A stretch of DNA of 64,000 nt from Lachnospira sp. UBA3790 (GCA_002369135.1 DFEY01000002.1:1-64000); one strand, 5' to 3'. Positions 33,574-43,150 are shown, numbered from the stretch's first letter. Numbers and translations are program-made. Notes: a model not told the origin generated them from the sequence alone.

Positions 33574-34602
33574 CTATTTAGTAGGTCTAACCATAAGACC
33601 ATTATCCTTCATATAGTAATCATCTGGCACTGTGGCCCATCTTGCAACAATCGTCGCCTTTCCGTCTGGAGTAATACCCAAACATCGATATCCCGTAAAC
33701 ATTTCTACATGATAAATGCCTCGGTATCTTCCGTTCTTTTGTCCTTCGCAGAAGAACAAATCTCCCGGACGAAGTTTCATCTTAGCAACATTCTTTTTGG
33801 AATAGCCGCCCTTAATTCTCTTCTTCTTTTTAACATAGTATTTGGCGAGGTCTGCAGCCACTGGCGCATAATATTTGTTAACCAGTTTGACTTTGCCTTT
33901 CTTGTAAGATCTCCAAACCAAAGAACTGCAGTCGTAATATCCTTTAAGCATTCGCTTGGCCTGCGAGTACTTGCCCTTCTTCAAACTGTACGCCTTCTTA
34001 ATGATTTTATTCATCTTCTTAGAAATAACAGAAACCGCACATCCCAAGTATCCATTTCCAAGTTTCGTATAAATAAGAGTGTTTCCAATCTTCTTACCCT
34101 TAACTACTCCCTTTGACGAAACCGTTGCTACCTTCTTGTTTTTGCTAACCCATTTGAGTTTCGCAGAACAACCTTTAATCTTCAAAGTAGCTTTCTTCTT
34201 TTTAACAACCAAAAGCGAAGTCTTGTTGATCTTAACCTTCGAAACTCTAAGATCCAAATACAACTGCTTGTTGTTCAAAGTAAACGTCACTCTTCCACTT
34301 CCAGCGCCTTCCACATAAAAAGTGATAACCTTTGTGGTCACGTCCAAATAGCAACTAAACTCTAACGATGGATTCGAGCATTCATAATCAAAGTAATAAT
34401 CATACAAATCCGGTGCATTCAAAATAGCAACCGAACCTGATGTGCCAAACCCATCTGTTATATATAAGTCCATGCTCGTCTGCGCCAAAGACGCATTTGA
34501 CGCATCCGGATAATCATCCTCATCTGCTTTCACAAATGAGGATGATGCAAATACTAAACATATACTAATTATTAAAACTGCTGCTCTTTTTATATTATTC
34601 AT
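33574..34602 (-). CDS. Secreted Ig-like (BIG2) plus NlpC/P60-type cysteine hydrolase
   Basis: A 342-residue protein with a signal peptide (about 1-26), an all-beta N-terminal part, a BIG2-like domain (about 120-190, KGVVKGKKIGNTLIYTK) and a C-terminal NlpC/P60-like domain with catalytic YYDCSSLVW, LRPGDLFF and a histidine in YHVEMFTGY. Highly lysine-rich. Probably a wall hydrolase. It overlaps the preceding 460-residue gene by 8 nt, indicating coupled translation. Confidence 0.85.
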   Translation of the reverse strand: MNNIKRAAVLIISICLVFASSSFVKADEDDYPDASNASLAQTSMDLYITDGFGTSGSVAILNAPDLYDYYFDYECSNPSLEFSCYLDVTTKVITFYVEGAGSGRVTFTLNNKQLYLDLRVSKVKINKTSLLVVKKKKATLKIKGCSAKLKWVSKNKKVATVSSKGVVKGKKIGNTLIYTKLGNGYLGCAVSVISKKMNKIIKKAYSLKKGKYSQAKRMLKGYYDCSSLVWRSYKKGKVKLVNKYYAPVAADLAKYYVKKKKRIKGGYSKKNVAKMKLRPGDLFFCEGQKNGRYRGIYHVEMFTGYRCLGITPDGKATIVARWATVPDDYYMKDNGLMVRPTK

Positions 34603-35977
34603 CTTTGAAGCCCCAATCAGGGTCCTGTCCTACTGTTAGAGAAAGTGATCCGTTAGCCAAATCTTTTCCAGCTTTCCCTTTAATCTTAAATGTAAGTTTC
34701 TCCTTTTTCTCTTTACCTATGTTAAGCTTAACTCTCTTAAACTTCTTGCTAAATGCCTTCTTACCATCAACCTTCAAAGCAATAGTTAATGATTTATACT
34801 TTTTAACTTTGAAAATTCTATGGTTTAGTGCATAACCTGTTACCTTATAAGTCTTGCCCGACAAAGAAATCTTAGTAACCTCAAAATCACATGTGGCATA
34901 TCTGTGTGATGTTACAACTAGATTTCTTGACCACTTAGCCTGATTCTTTTTAGGCTTAGCTTTATTTGACGAACTCTTGTAAACTGACTTTCCAATCTTT
35001 ACAAAAGGAACTACCTTAAATTTATTCTTGCCTGCCTTCTTCTTCGAAATCATCTTTTTAGTAGTCTTCGCTCCGACAGTTTTCACTTTCTTTTTACCCA
35101 TGTAGATATAGTAGCCAGAAACTCCGCCCACTTGCTGCCATCTTAGGTAAACTTTTTTAGAACTAATCTTTGTCGCAAGAACCTTAATGTTTGGAACCTT
35201 CTCAGAAGTAGTTTTAAATGTAGTGGTAGGTCCAGCTATCTCTAAGCCTTCAATGTCCATAAACAAAGCCGCTTTAAAAGTATCGTTCTTACCATAAGAA
35301 ACAGGAATGTTCTTAAATACAACTTGGTTTCCTTCAGTTTTCAAAGTTCCAACTAACTTGCCATTTCTATATAGTTTCACAATCTTCTTATAAGTAGTGT
35401 AAATATCTGGATCATCATTTAGTCTGTAAGTTCCGTATCCATTAACTCCGATAGTGAAATTTTTCTTAAGGAATGATTTTGTTCCATAAATGCTTCCAAA
35501 ACTTGGGCCTCCATCTATATGGATTTCTCCAGGCACTACCTTGAAAATTTCTGAATTAAGATTTTCAGTTCCGCCCTCTGAATCATGAATAAAGAAACAC
35601 AAATATTTATTCTTGTAACTTGCCTTCACTTTGAGTTTTAAAGTTTCACCCACACATTCAGGCGTTACTGTAGCTTCGTATCCTTCAAAGCCATTGCTCT
35701 TATAAATATCACATCTAACAGTAGCCTTGCCTGCTAAATATCTATCTTTAAAACCATTATCCACTTTTGAATTCAAGTCACTTAACTTAACAGCAATTGT
35801 CTTTAGTGCTTTAACATCATAAGTTCCATCTGGATTTTGTGTATGACTAACACCACTTGCTATATCATTTATATTGAATCCATCTCCAGCCTTCACCGGC
35901 GTATTAAAAGTAGGTGCAATAGTAAGCACCATCGCCAAAGTAAGCGCCACCGCTAATATTTTTTTTATAGTTCTCAT
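34595..35977 (-). CDS. Secreted lysine-rich protein with a fibronectin type III-like domain
   Basis: A 460-residue protein: signal peptide (about 1-30, KILAVALTLAMVLTIAPTF), beta-rich N-terminal region of unknown fold, an Fn3-like domain (about 268-345, VYLRWQQVGGVSGYYIYM), and a C-terminal beta domain (about 360-450). Very rich in Lys. No enzymatic motif recognised; a wall-bound structural or adhesin role is possible. First gene of the surface operon, GGAGGA upstream of ATG. Confidence 0.75.
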   Translation of the reverse strand: MRTIKKILAVALTLAMVLTIAPTFNTPVKAGDGFNINDIASGVSHTQNPDGTYDVKALKTIAVKLSDLNSKVDNGFKDRYLAGKATVRCDIYKSNGFEGYEATVTPECVGETLKLKVKASYKNKYLCFFIHDSEGGTENLNSEIFKVVPGEIHIDGGPSFGSIYGTKSFLKKNFTIGVNGYGTYRLNDDPDIYTTYKKIVKLYRNGKLVGTLKTEGNQVVFKNIPVSYGKNDTFKAALFMDIEGLEIAGPTTTFKTTSEKVPNIKVLATKISSKKVYLRWQQVGGVSGYYIYMGKKKVKTVGAKTTKKMISKKKAGKNKFKVVPFVKIGKSVYKSSSNKAKPKKNQAKWSRNLVVTSHRYATCDFEVTKISLSGKTYKVTGYALNHRIFKVKKYKSLTIALKVDGKKAFSKKFKRVKLNIGKEKKEKLTFKIKGKAGKDLANGSLSLTVGQDPDWGFKDE

Positions 35978-36018
35978 ATGTTTGTCCTCCTGTAAGTTCC
36001 GTTCTATACTTCTCTTCT

Positions 36019-36047
36019 ATTATACAGTTTTTGTGAAAAGGTGTCAT
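36019..36047 (-). promoter_or_regulatory. Promoter of the surface operon
   Basis: Minus strand -35 ATGACA (36047-36042), 17-bp spacer, -10 TATAAT (36024-36019). It lies between the GH16 terminator and the 460-residue gene and would drive four genes down to the amidase. Confidence 0.7.
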
Positions 36048-36063
36048 TAGAAAAGCATTTTTT

Positions 36064-36095
36064 TACAAAAAAAGCGGAGATTTCTCTCCACTTTT
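36064..36095 (-). terminator. Terminator of the GH16 gene
   Basis: On the minus strand AGTGGAGA-GAAA-TCTCCGCT (one G-T pair) is followed by seven T. The G-T pair makes it specific to this strand. Confidence 0.85.
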
Positions 36096-36099
36096 TCAT

Positions 36100-38487
36100 C
36101 TATTTTTTAATTTTTACTTTCTTAGGTTTTGACCATGCACCGTATACTTTAGTCTGTCCTTTAACAACGAATGCTCTAGCTCTAAGATAAATCTTTTTCT
36201 TATTTCTAAACTTCTTAGACTTAAATGTAAATTTGACTTTCTTAACAACCTTTTTAGCTATCGCCTTCTTATTCTTCTTTGCTTTCTTTTTAGACTTGTA
36301 AGCCTTTACTTGATAACCTGTAGCACCCTTAACCTTCTTTAGTTTAACTTTTATCTTCTTGACGCTCTTCTTTTTAGCCTTCTTAACTTTTGCTTTTCCA
36401 ACATAAACTTTTGCACTTGGTTTCTTTGTGGTAGTTGGTGTTTTCTTTGTGACAGACGCATTAGTTTGTACTGCACCTATTGTCATTGTGTCTGGAACTT
36501 TTGTTGTGACACCTTCATTTGTAGGTGACTGAGTTGGTCTTTGGGTTGGCGCCTTAGTAGTTGGTGCCTGTGTAGGTCTTTGTGTAGTTGTTGGTCTTGC
36601 TGTGGTTGGAGTCTTTGTAGTAGGCGCTTGTGTTGGATAAACTACGTTTCCATTTTTGTCTTTGATAGTTGGCTCAAAGAACTCAATTGGATTTGAAGGG
36701 TTAACCCAACCCATTCCTACTACTACACATGCAACGTCACCTGACACTTCAACATGACCAGTCAAAGTCTGGTTTGCACCCGTTAAAGCTGTCTGATTGT
36801 TATCGCCATCATTTGCATCCGACGAACAAACTGTTCCATCGCTATTCGCAGCCTTGATCGGCCACTCATATGTGTAATCTGTGTTGGCCGGAATATTTGG
36901 TAGTTCCAACTTAACCTGTGTTAGCCATGCGCTGTTGTAAACTGTATTTGTCTTATTTACTACTATATGGTTTGCATTGTTAGGATCTACTCCAGCCTTA
37001 GCTGTGTTGTTGCCATCCCAAGTACCTGTGTATACATAGTAGTTTCCAAACTGACCCCATGCATCAACAGGGACATCAGTATTCGCCACTAATTCGCCAC
37101 TTGGGGCCTTTGTCGTTGGCGCCTGAGTGGTAGGTGCTTGAGTTGTTGTACCATCTTTCCAAACACTAAAGTTCTTAACCGTAAATGTTTTTCCCGAAGC
37201 AATCTCCCAGAGATTGAAACATACTCTACCTTCGGTGCTGTCGCCTGTAGTAAACGTTCCTGTATATGTCTTTGTACCGGACGTCAAAGCTTCGTTATGC
37301 AATATCTTATCAGTTCCCGAATTTTCATATTTTACAAGGAAGTTGTTTCCTCCCGCATCTGTATCAACTGTAAAACTATAGTTATATTTTGTATTCGCAT
37401 CCAACGATAAATTAGGTCTAATCTGAGCTCCCCAGTCTGTTGTTGCTTTCTTCATAAAGTAAACAGAGAAATCATTTAGATTTGTTCCACCTTTGTATGC
37501 AGTTTTGCACTGACCCCAGCTATCATCGCCGAAGAAGTATGACCATGCACCCACACTAGTTATGCCACCTCTATTTGCCTCTGTGTATCCACTTGGATAG
37601 AGTGTCTCTGGCTGTGAGCCATTGTATTTGTATGCTCTAACATAGTCAACTTGCATAGTGGCGCTTTGGAAACTATCATCTGGTCCTTTATTGTTAGTAT
37701 ATCCTGTAGCTGGTCCACCTATCGCAAGATTCAATAAGAAAAATGCATCTTTTTGGAAATAACCATTAGCATTATAACCAGGTCCAATATTAGCAAGGAA
37801 ATATACTTCATTATCCATATACCATTTGATAGTGGATTCATCCCACGTTACACCGTAAGTATGCCATCCGTTGATTCCATTATTAGTATTGTCTGTATAA
37901 TATTTATCAGTATTCTCATTTCCACTGCCCCAATATGTATGGTTTTGCCAGTCAGTTCCCCAGTGAATAGTTCCTCCAATATATGGATTGCTATTAGCGT
38001 GCTCCATAATATCAAGTTCGCCACATGCTGGCCAACCGACTTGATCAATATCGTTACCCATCATCCAAAATGCAGGCCAAACGCCGTTTTGGTTTCCGCC
38101 ATCTACTTTGATGCGGGCTTCCATCTTTCCGTATTTAAAATATTTCTTGTTCTTAGAAATAATACGACCTGATGTGAAGTTCGAACCATTATAACTTTCG
38201 CGCTTCGCTTTGATGTTTAGGTTTCCGCCTGTTACATAAACATTATCCGTTCTATTTGTGTAATACTGAAGTTCGTTGTTACCCCAGCCGTTCTGTCCTG
38301 TTCCTGTCTCATATGTCCACGTATTTGTATTAAGTGAATTACCGTCAAACTCATCGCTCCACTGCAAAGTCCATCCACTATCGGATGGGTCTGCTACCGC
38401 TAGAACCTTTTTTGACATTGGAACAAAAGTTATTCCGGTAATAACTAATGCAATCGCTATTATGTAGGATACTATTCTTTTGTACAT
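36100..38487 (-). CDS. Secreted GH16 endo-beta-glucanase with carbohydrate-binding modules
   Basis: A 795-residue exported enzyme: signal peptide (about 1-31), GH16 catalytic domain (about 38-290) with ExDxxE in GELDIMEHAN, and laminarinase-like WPAFWMMG and WHTYGVTW. Two CBM4-like modules follow (about 300-445 and 465-620), joined by Thr/Pro/Gln linkers such as TTQAPTTQAPTTKAP, then a Thr/Pro linker and a very lysine-rich Fn3-like tail (about 700-795) probably for wall attachment. Likely degrades beta-1,3- or mixed-linkage glucan. AAAGGAG upstream of ATG; an 8-bp inverted repeat AATATTCC / GGAATATT lies just above the RBS. Confidence 0.93.
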   Translation of the reverse strand: MYKRIVSYIIAIALVITGITFVPMSKKVLAVADPSDSGWTLQWSDEFDGNSLNTNTWTYETGTGQNGWGNNELQYYTNRTDNVYVTGGNLNIKAKRESYNGSNFTSGRIISKNKKYFKYGKMEARIKVDGGNQNGVWPAFWMMGNDIDQVGWPACGELDIMEHANSNPYIGGTIHWGTDWQNHTYWGSGNENTDKYYTDNTNNGINGWHTYGVTWDESTIKWYMDNEVYFLANIGPGYNANGYFQKDAFFLLNLAIGGPATGYTNNKGPDDSFQSATMQVDYVRAYKYNGSQPETLYPSGYTEANRGGITSVGAWSYFFGDDSWGQCKTAYKGGTNLNDFSVYFMKKATTDWGAQIRPNLSLDANTKYNYSFTVDTDAGGNNFLVKYENSGTDKILHNEALTSGTKTYTGTFTTGDSTEGRVCFNLWEIASGKTFTVKNFSVWKDGTTTQAPTTQAPTTKAPSGELVANTDVPVDAWGQFGNYYVYTGTWDGNNTAKAGVDPNNANHIVVNKTNTVYNSAWLTQVKLELPNIPANTDYTYEWPIKAANSDGTVCSSDANDGDNNQTALTGANQTLTGHVEVSGDVACVVVGMGWVNPSNPIEFFEPTIKDKNGNVVYPTQAPTTKTPTTARPTTTQRPTQAPTTKAPTQRPTQSPTNEGVTTKVPDTMTIGAVQTNASVTKKTPTTTKKPSAKVYVGKAKVKKAKKKSVKKIKVKLKKVKGATGYQVKAYKSKKKAKKNKKAIAKKVVKKVKFTFKSKKFRNKKKIYLRARAFVVKGQTKVYGAWSKPKKVKIKK

Positions 38488-38604
38488 ACTTTTTCTCCTT
38501 TAATATTCCATCCTTGTACTATAGGAATATTTTAACACTATATGGTGAGAAAATGTTGTTTTTAGCAGTCAGTATATTCTTTTATATGGTCCGTTTTTTA
38601 GCAC

Positions 38605-38634
38605 AAAAAATAGAGCCTTTCGGCTCTATTTTTA
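38605..38634 (-). terminator. Terminator of rplM-rpsI
   Basis: Stem AAAATAGAGCC / GGCTCTATTTT with a 4-nt loop, T-run on the minus strand, 12 nt after the rpsI stop. Confidence 0.93.
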
Positions 38635-38646
38635 TTAATATAAATA

Positions 38647-39039
38647 TTATCTCTTTGAGAACTGAGGAGCTCTTCTCGCACCCTTCAATCCATACTTCTT
38701 ACGCTCTTTCATTCTTGAATCTCTTGTCAAGAATCCAGCTTTCTTCAAGACTTTTCTGTTTTCTGAATCAGCCTCAACTAATGCTCTAGCGATACCATGT
38801 CTGATGGCACCAGCCTGACCAGTAGTTCCGCCACCCTTTACAGTAATGTCTGCATCAAACTTATCAGCTTGATCGATAGCTTCTAGTGGCTGTCTTACGA
38901 TAACTTTCAATGTCTCAAGACCAAAGAAATCATCTATATCTCTTTTATTGATTGTAATTCTACCTGTGCCTGCTGAGAGGTAAACTCTAGCGACACTACT
39001 TTTTCTTCTACCTGTACCGTAGTATGTATCTTTTGCCAT
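38647..39039 (-). CDS. rpsI: 30S ribosomal protein S9
   Basis: 130 residues; [12 protein letters not shown] at the N-terminus and the basic C-terminal tail ending [11 protein letters not shown], which reaches the ribosomal P site. It follows rplM by about 20 nt, the standard L13-S9 pair. AGGAGG precedes ATG. Confidence 0.99.
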   Translation of the reverse strand: MAKDTYYGTGRRKSSVARVYLSAGTGRITINKRDIDDFFGLETLKVIVRQPLEAIDQADKFDADITVKGGGTTGQAGAIRHGIARALVEADSENRKVLKKAGFLTRDSRMKERKKYGLKGARRAPQFSKR

Positions 39040-39060
39040 GTTATTTCCTCCTCTCAGTTA

Positions 39061-39489
39061 TTAAAACTTTAATTCCTCAGGCTGCTGTGCAGCGTGTGGG
39101 TGTTCAGCACCAGCGTACACGAATAACTTCTTGTACATCTTTCTTCCTAAAGGTCCCTTTGGAAGCATGCCTTTAACTGCGAGTTCAATAACCTTTTCAG
39201 GTTTCTTTTCAAGCATAGTCTTAAGATCTGTTTCTTTCATTCCTCCAACATAGTCTGAATGATGGTAATAGATCTTCTGATCTAACTTCTTTCCTGTTAC
39301 TTTGATTTGGTCTGCGTTTGTAACGATTACATAGTCACCAGTATCAACGTGAGGTGTGAATGTTGGTTTATTCTTACCTCTTAATACCTTAGCTATCTCT
39401 GATGACAAACGTCCCAATGTATATCCTGTAGCATCAACTACATACCATTTTCTTTCAATATCTGTTGGATTAGCCATGTATGTTTTCAT
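39061..39489 (-). CDS. rplM: 50S ribosomal protein L13
   Basis: 142 residues; [36 protein letters not shown] and [19 protein letters not shown] are family signatures. ATG 39489 follows AGGAGG; a 9-codon upstream extension lies in the leader. Start of the rplM-rpsI operon with its own promoter and leader. Confidence 0.98.
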   Translation of the reverse strand: MKTYMANPTDIERKWYVVDATGYTLGRLSSEIAKVLRGKNKPTFTPHVDTGDYVIVTNADQIKVTGKKLDQKIYYHHSDYVGGMKETDLKTMLEKKPEKVIELAVKGMLPKGPLGRKMYKKLFVYAGAEHPHAAQQPEELKF

Positions 39490-39524
39490 TGGTATTCCTC
39501 CTGATTTAATTTTCAATTTCTCAC

Positions 39525-39606
39525 TGCAAGCGAAATGTCCGAAACGCCTGCAAACGTACGTGTTTACTAGTTCTTACCGGGGCTATGGCCAGAACTATAT
39601 TACACG
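39525..39606 (-). promoter_or_regulatory. L13 leader (autoregulatory-type 5' UTR)
   Basis: The roughly 120-nt leader of rplM folds into an outer stem ACACG/CGTGT (39602-39606 with 39559-39563) enclosing a hairpin closed by GTTCT/AGAAC (39570-39595), plus a second stem TGCAGGCG/CGCTTGCA (39552-39525, one G-T). Position and layout fit the known L13 leader of Firmicutes; a covariance match would be needed to confirm it. Confidence 0.6.
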
Positions 39607-39618
39607 CCACAGAGTAAG

Positions 39619-39647
39619 ATTATATAATAAAGAATCCCCTATGTCAA
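39619..39647 (-). promoter_or_regulatory. Consensus promoter of rplM-rpsI
   Basis: Minus strand -35 TTGACA (39647-39642), 17-bp spacer, -10 TATAAT (39624-39619): fully consensus. A CCCCTA/TAGGGG repeat around the -35 may form a weak truA terminator. Confidence 0.9.
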
Positions 39648-39678
39648 ACGGTTTTTCGCATATTTTAGGGGCTCTAAA

Positions 39679-40422
39679 TTACTCGTTTTCGTACTTAATT
39701 TCCACCAATCTCAATCCCCTAGCAACAGCTGTCTTACCAGCTCTTCCTCTATCCTTAGAAGCTATAATATCTTCCATATCTGATGGCTCTAATTTGCCCT
39801 CTCCCACTTCTAACAGTGTTCCGGCAATTATTCGCACCATATTGTACAAAAAGCCGTTTCCTTTGGCGATTATGGCTATTTCGTCGCCATTTTGTGTGAC
39901 TTCTAGCGATTCTATCGTCCTTACAGTGTTTTCTACCTGTGAACCAGTACTGCAGAATGCTGCAAAGTCGTGTTCGCCCACCAAAAACTCCGCTGCTTCC
40001 TTCATTTTGTCCACATCCAGCTTAGAATATGTGAAATATGTATAAAGTCTTCTGACTGGATCTGGCATATCACGGTTAATAATTGTGTACTGATATGTCT
40101 TCATACTATTTTGGTATCTTGGGTGCCAATCCTCATCCACCTCGTCAGACTTCACAATCGAAATATCCTCCGGCAAACGCTGGTTCAAAGCATACGCAAT
40201 TTTTGGCGCGGGAATATGAGTTTCCGTGTCAAAGATGCAATAGTTTCCATCCGAATGAACGCCTGAGTCTGTTCTACTAGCACCTACTACTTCTATGTCT
40301 TCATTCAACAAATCAGACAGAGTCTCATTCAAAACTCCCTCTATTGTCACTTCGTTTGGTTGAACCTGCCAACCACAGTAGTTTGTACCATCGTACGCCA
40401 CTTTTAATCTGTATCTCTTCAT
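39679..40422 (-). CDS. truA: tRNA pseudouridine synthase A
   Basis: Modifies U38-U40 in tRNA anticodon stems. Catalytic Asp in GASRTDSGVHS near residue 52, YDGTNYCGWQ at the start, and FLYNMVRIIAGTLLEVG near 195; 247 residues. Lies between ecfT and rplM in the usual Firmicutes order. Confidence 0.97.
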   Translation of the reverse strand: MKRYRLKVAYDGTNYCGWQVQPNEVTIEGVLNETLSDLLNEDIEVVGASRTDSGVHSDGNYCIFDTETHIPAPKIAYALNQRLPEDISIVKSDEVDEDWHPRYQNSMKTYQYTIINRDMPDPVRRLYTYFTYSKLDVDKMKEAAEFLVGEHDFAAFCSTGSQVENTVRTIESLEVTQNGDEIAIIAKGNGFLYNMVRIIAGTLLEVGEGKLEPSDMEDIIASKDRGRAGKTAVARGLRLVEIKYENE

Positions 40423-40431
40423 ATCAAACCT

Positions 40432-41259
40432 CTAAAAAACAACAAATGTATTTCCCAAAAACTTAACCACTACCACATTCACTACAATCACGCTCGCAAT
40501 AATCACTCCACAAAATACGTATGACATGGCATCGCGCTTCTTGTACTTAAGCGGATGAAGTTTTGTTCTGTTTCCTCCATGGTAGCATCTTGCTTCCATA
40601 GCCTGCGCCAAATTGACTGCTCTCTTTATCGAGGACACAAATAGCGGAATCAAAATTGGAATCAAGCTCTTCGCACGCCTAAACATATTGCCCGTCTCAA
40701 AGTCCGCCCCTCTTGCCATCTGCGCTTTCTTAATACGCTCTGTCTCTTCCATCAAAGTTGGAATAAACCTGAGCGCCAAAGACATAATCATCGCAATCTC
40801 ATGAACAGGCACTCTAATTACCTTTAGAAAACCTAGTGCCTTCTCAAGTCCGTCCGACAAATCATTCGGTTTTGTAGTTAGTGTCATAACTGATGTTGAT
40901 AAAACCAAAAGAACTAGTCTAACAACTAAGTATGCAGATCTTACCAAGCCCTCTGATGTAATAGTAAATATCCACCAGTGTGCCAAAGGTTTACCCGGTG
41001 TAAAGAATATGTTTAGCAAAGCTGAAATAATCAAAATGATTATAATTCCCCTTACACCTTTCAAAACTTTTCTAAAAGGAATTCTAGACATCTTAACAAC
41101 GACAAATAAATATAATGCCATCAGTCCAAATCCAATAAAGTTGTTTACGACAAATAGCATCACAATGAAGACCAAAGTGCCAAACAATTTGACTCTTGGA
41201 TCTAGTCTGTGAATTATTGAGTTTTCAGGATAGTATTGACCTATCGTAAACTCTGACAT
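40432..41259 (-). CDS. ecfT: ECF transporter transmembrane component EcfT
   Basis: 275 residues, about five or six membrane helices, with the two coupling-helix ARG-type motifs (AQMARGADF near 183; AMEARCYHGG near 225) that contact the ATPases. Forms the shared energising module with EcfA1/EcfA2, able to serve S components such as RibU at 5.2 kb. LDPRVKLFGTL near the N-terminus is family-typical. Confidence 0.95.
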   Translation of the reverse strand: MSEFTIGQYYPENSIIHRLDPRVKLFGTLVFIVMLFVVNNFIGFGLMALYLFVVVKMSRIPFRKVLKGVRGIIIILIISALLNIFFTPGKPLAHWWIFTITSEGLVRSAYLVVRLVLLVLSTSVMTLTTKPNDLSDGLEKALGFLKVIRVPVHEIAMIMSLALRFIPTLMEETERIKKAQMARGADFETGNMFRRAKSLIPILIPLFVSSIKRAVNLAQAMEARCYHGGNRTKLHPLKYKKRDAMSYVFCGVIIASVIVVNVVVVKFLGNTFVVF

Positions 41260-41287
41260 CTTTTCCCTCTCAAAATCTGTTAGTTAT

Positions 41288-42136
41288 CTATTTCAAAACT
41301 TTTAGTAAGTTATCCTTCGCTTCTTCTACGCTCAGTACCGATGTATCAACATCTAATCCTGCGCTCTTTAGTTCATGCATTACGCTTGTCACCTGAGGAA
41401 CTTTAAGTCCCATCTGTTCAAGTTCATCACCTCTTGCAAATATATTTCTAGTAGTATCATCCATTGCCACTTTGCCATCGTTCATCACAACGATCCTCTT
41501 CGCATGTAAAGCAACTTGTTCCATATTGTGAGAAACCCAGACGATACTAATGCCTTTTTCTTCATGCAGTTTCTTAACCTGCTCCATAATCATGTTTCTA
41601 CCCTGTGGATCAAGACCACTAGTTGGCTCATCCAAAATCAATACTTCTGGATCCATCGCCAAAACTCCGGCAATAGCCACTCTTCTCTTCTGTCCACCAG
41701 ACAATTCAAAGACAGACTTGTCATAACTTTCCTTTGGAACCTCAACCAATTTCAAAGCCTCTATAGCTTTCTTCTCAGCCTCCTCATTTGAGAGTCCCAT
41801 ATTCTTTGGTCCGAAGCAAACATCCTTAAGCACAGTTTCTTCAAACAATTGATTCTCTGGGTTTTGGAAAACTAATCCAACTTTTTTACGTAGTTCCCTT
41901 TTGTTAAAGTCTTTGTCTTCAATATTTTTGCCGTCCACCAAAATCTCTCCAGTAGCACCTTTAAGCAACCCATCCATAAGCTGAATGAGCGTAGACTTAC
42001 CAGAACCCGTGTGACCAATGATAGCCAAAAACTCACCATCGTCTATCTTTAAGTTCACATCACAAAGAGCCCTAGTCTCCTTGCTAGTTTTCTGGTTGTA
42101 TATGTAATTTACATTTTTAAATTCTATCTTTGCCAT
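41288..42136 (-). CDS. ecfA2: ECF transporter ATPase EcfA2
   Basis: 282-residue ABC ATPase: Walker A GHTGSGKST near residue 41, Q-loop VFQNPENQLF, signature ELSGGQKRRV, Walker B VLILDEPTSG. EcfA2 is the conventional second copy of the pair. It precedes ecfT by 28 nt. Confidence 0.95.
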   Translation of the reverse strand: MAKIEFKNVNYIYNQKTSKETRALCDVNLKIDDGEFLAIIGHTGSGKSTLIQLMDGLLKGATGEILVDGKNIEDKDFNKRELRKKVGLVFQNPENQLFEETVLKDVCFGPKNMGLSNEEAEKKAIEALKLVEVPKESYDKSVFELSGGQKRRVAIAGVLAMDPEVLILDEPTSGLDPQGRNMIMEQVKKLHEEKGISIVWVSHNMEQVALHAKRIVVMNDGKVAMDDTTRNIFARGDELEQMGLKVPQVTSVMHELKSAGLDVDTSVLSVEEAKDNLLKVLK

Positions 42137-42163
42137 AATTTAAAAATATAATTCCTTCCAAAT

Positions 42164-43003
42164 TTATCCTTTCAAAGTTTCAAGTTCACTCACTAAATCC
42201 TTCGCCGTCAAAATGCTATCAGAAATCTGAACACCATTCTTTCTTAGTTCATACGCTAGCTCAGTAACCTGAGGCACTTCCAATCCAAAGGATTTAAGTT
42301 TATCAACTTCTTTGAAAATTTCCCTAGGCGTTCCTTGCATTTCAAGTTCACCCTTGTTCATCACAAACACCTTGTCCACATCCACAATCTCTTCCATATT
42401 GTGAGTAATCAAAATGATAGTGATGCCTTCTTTATTCAAACTCTTAAGAGTATTGATAACTTCTTCTCTTCCCACAGGGTCTAGCATAGATGTTGGCTCA
42501 TCCAAAACCAAACACTTTGGTTGCATTGCAAGAATACCCGCTATAGCCACTCTCTGCTTTTGTCCGCCCGACAAATTAAGAGGAGATCTCTTAGCAAATT
42601 TCCTCATCTCAACTAAAGTCAAAGAATCATCCACTCTCTTTCTAATCTCATCGGTTGGCACCGCTAGGTTTTCCGGTCCAAAGGCCACATCTTCCTCCAC
42701 TACTGTAGAAACAATCTGGTCTTCTGGATTTTGGAACACCAATCCCGCAGTTCTTCTCACTGTTAAAATAGTCTCGCTATTTTTTGTATCAATGTCATCT
42801 ACATACACAGTTCCTGCTGTTGGCATAAACATCGCATTAAGATGTCTAGCAAATGTAGACTTGCCAGATCCATTATGTCCAATAACCGCAACAAAGTCCC
42901 CTTCGTTCACATCCAAAGTGACATTATTAACAGCACGTTGGCGCGAATGACCCTCGTGGTTTTTGTAATCGTATATTAAATTTTTTACATTGATAATACT
43001 CAT
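42164..43003 (-). CDS. ecfA1: ECF transporter ATPase EcfA1
   Basis: 279-residue ABC ATPase: Walker A GHNGSGKST, VFQNPEDQIV, signature NLSGGQKQRV, Walker B CLVLDEPTSM, H-loop ITHNMEEI. The ATG at 43003 (before SIINVKNL) is chosen; a 14-codon extension runs into a 22-bp inverted repeat and is rejected. First gene of ecfA1-ecfA2-ecfT-truA. Confidence 0.95.
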   Translation of the reverse strand: MSIINVKNLIYDYKNHEGHSRQRAVNNVTLDVNEGDFVAVIGHNGSGKSTFARHLNAMFMPTAGTVYVDDIDTKNSETILTVRRTAGLVFQNPEDQIVSTVVEEDVAFGPENLAVPTDEIRKRVDDSLTLVEMRKFAKRSPLNLSGGQKQRVAIAGILAMQPKCLVLDEPTSMLDPVGREEVINTLKSLNKEGITIILITHNMEEIVDVDKVFVMNKGELEMQGTPREIFKEVDKLKSFGLEVPQVTELAYELRKNGVQISDSILTAKDLVSELETLKG

Positions 43004-43025
43004 ATCTTTTCCTGCGTTTTTTGTT

Positions 43026-43082
43026 TTGTGAAAATACATATACATTCAACGATTCAAGTGGAATGTATATGTATTTTCACAA
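43026..43082. repeat. Perfect 22-bp inverted repeat upstream of ecfA1
   Basis: Arms 43026-43047 and 43061-43082 (core ATACATATACATTC / GAATGTATATGTAT, flanked by TTGTGAAA and TTTCACAA) match over all 22 bp with a 13-nt loop. There is no T-run, so it is not a standard terminator; it sits about 23 nt above the ecfA1 start and may be an operator, leader hairpin or processing site. Confidence 0.75.
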
Positions 43083-43085
43083 TAT

Positions 43086-43136
43086 ATAAAAACAGACAGA
43101 TAAAAGAAACGATGTTCTTTATCTGTCTGTTTTTTA
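43086..43136 (-). terminator. Terminator of the alpha operon (after rplQ)
   Basis: Stem of 17 bp, AAACAGACAGATAAA / TTTATCTGTCTGTTT core, extended by GAA/TTC past one bulged A, with a T-run on the minus strand, 15 nt after the rplQ stop. Confidence 0.9.
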
Positions 43137-43150
43137 AAAATTTAATAATT

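Noticed and set aside
36420..37140. Repeated ACT/CCA-rich DNA suggesting a CRISPR-like or satellite array.
   Set aside because: It encodes in-frame Thr/Pro/Gln linkers of the GH16 enzyme; repeats are of irregular length and coding. No CRISPR array or cas gene is seen anywhere in the window.
39356..40045. Plus-strand open frame of about 229 codons across rplM, its leader and truA.
   Set aside because: Antisense to two clear genes and a promoter; no RBS and no protein-like pattern.
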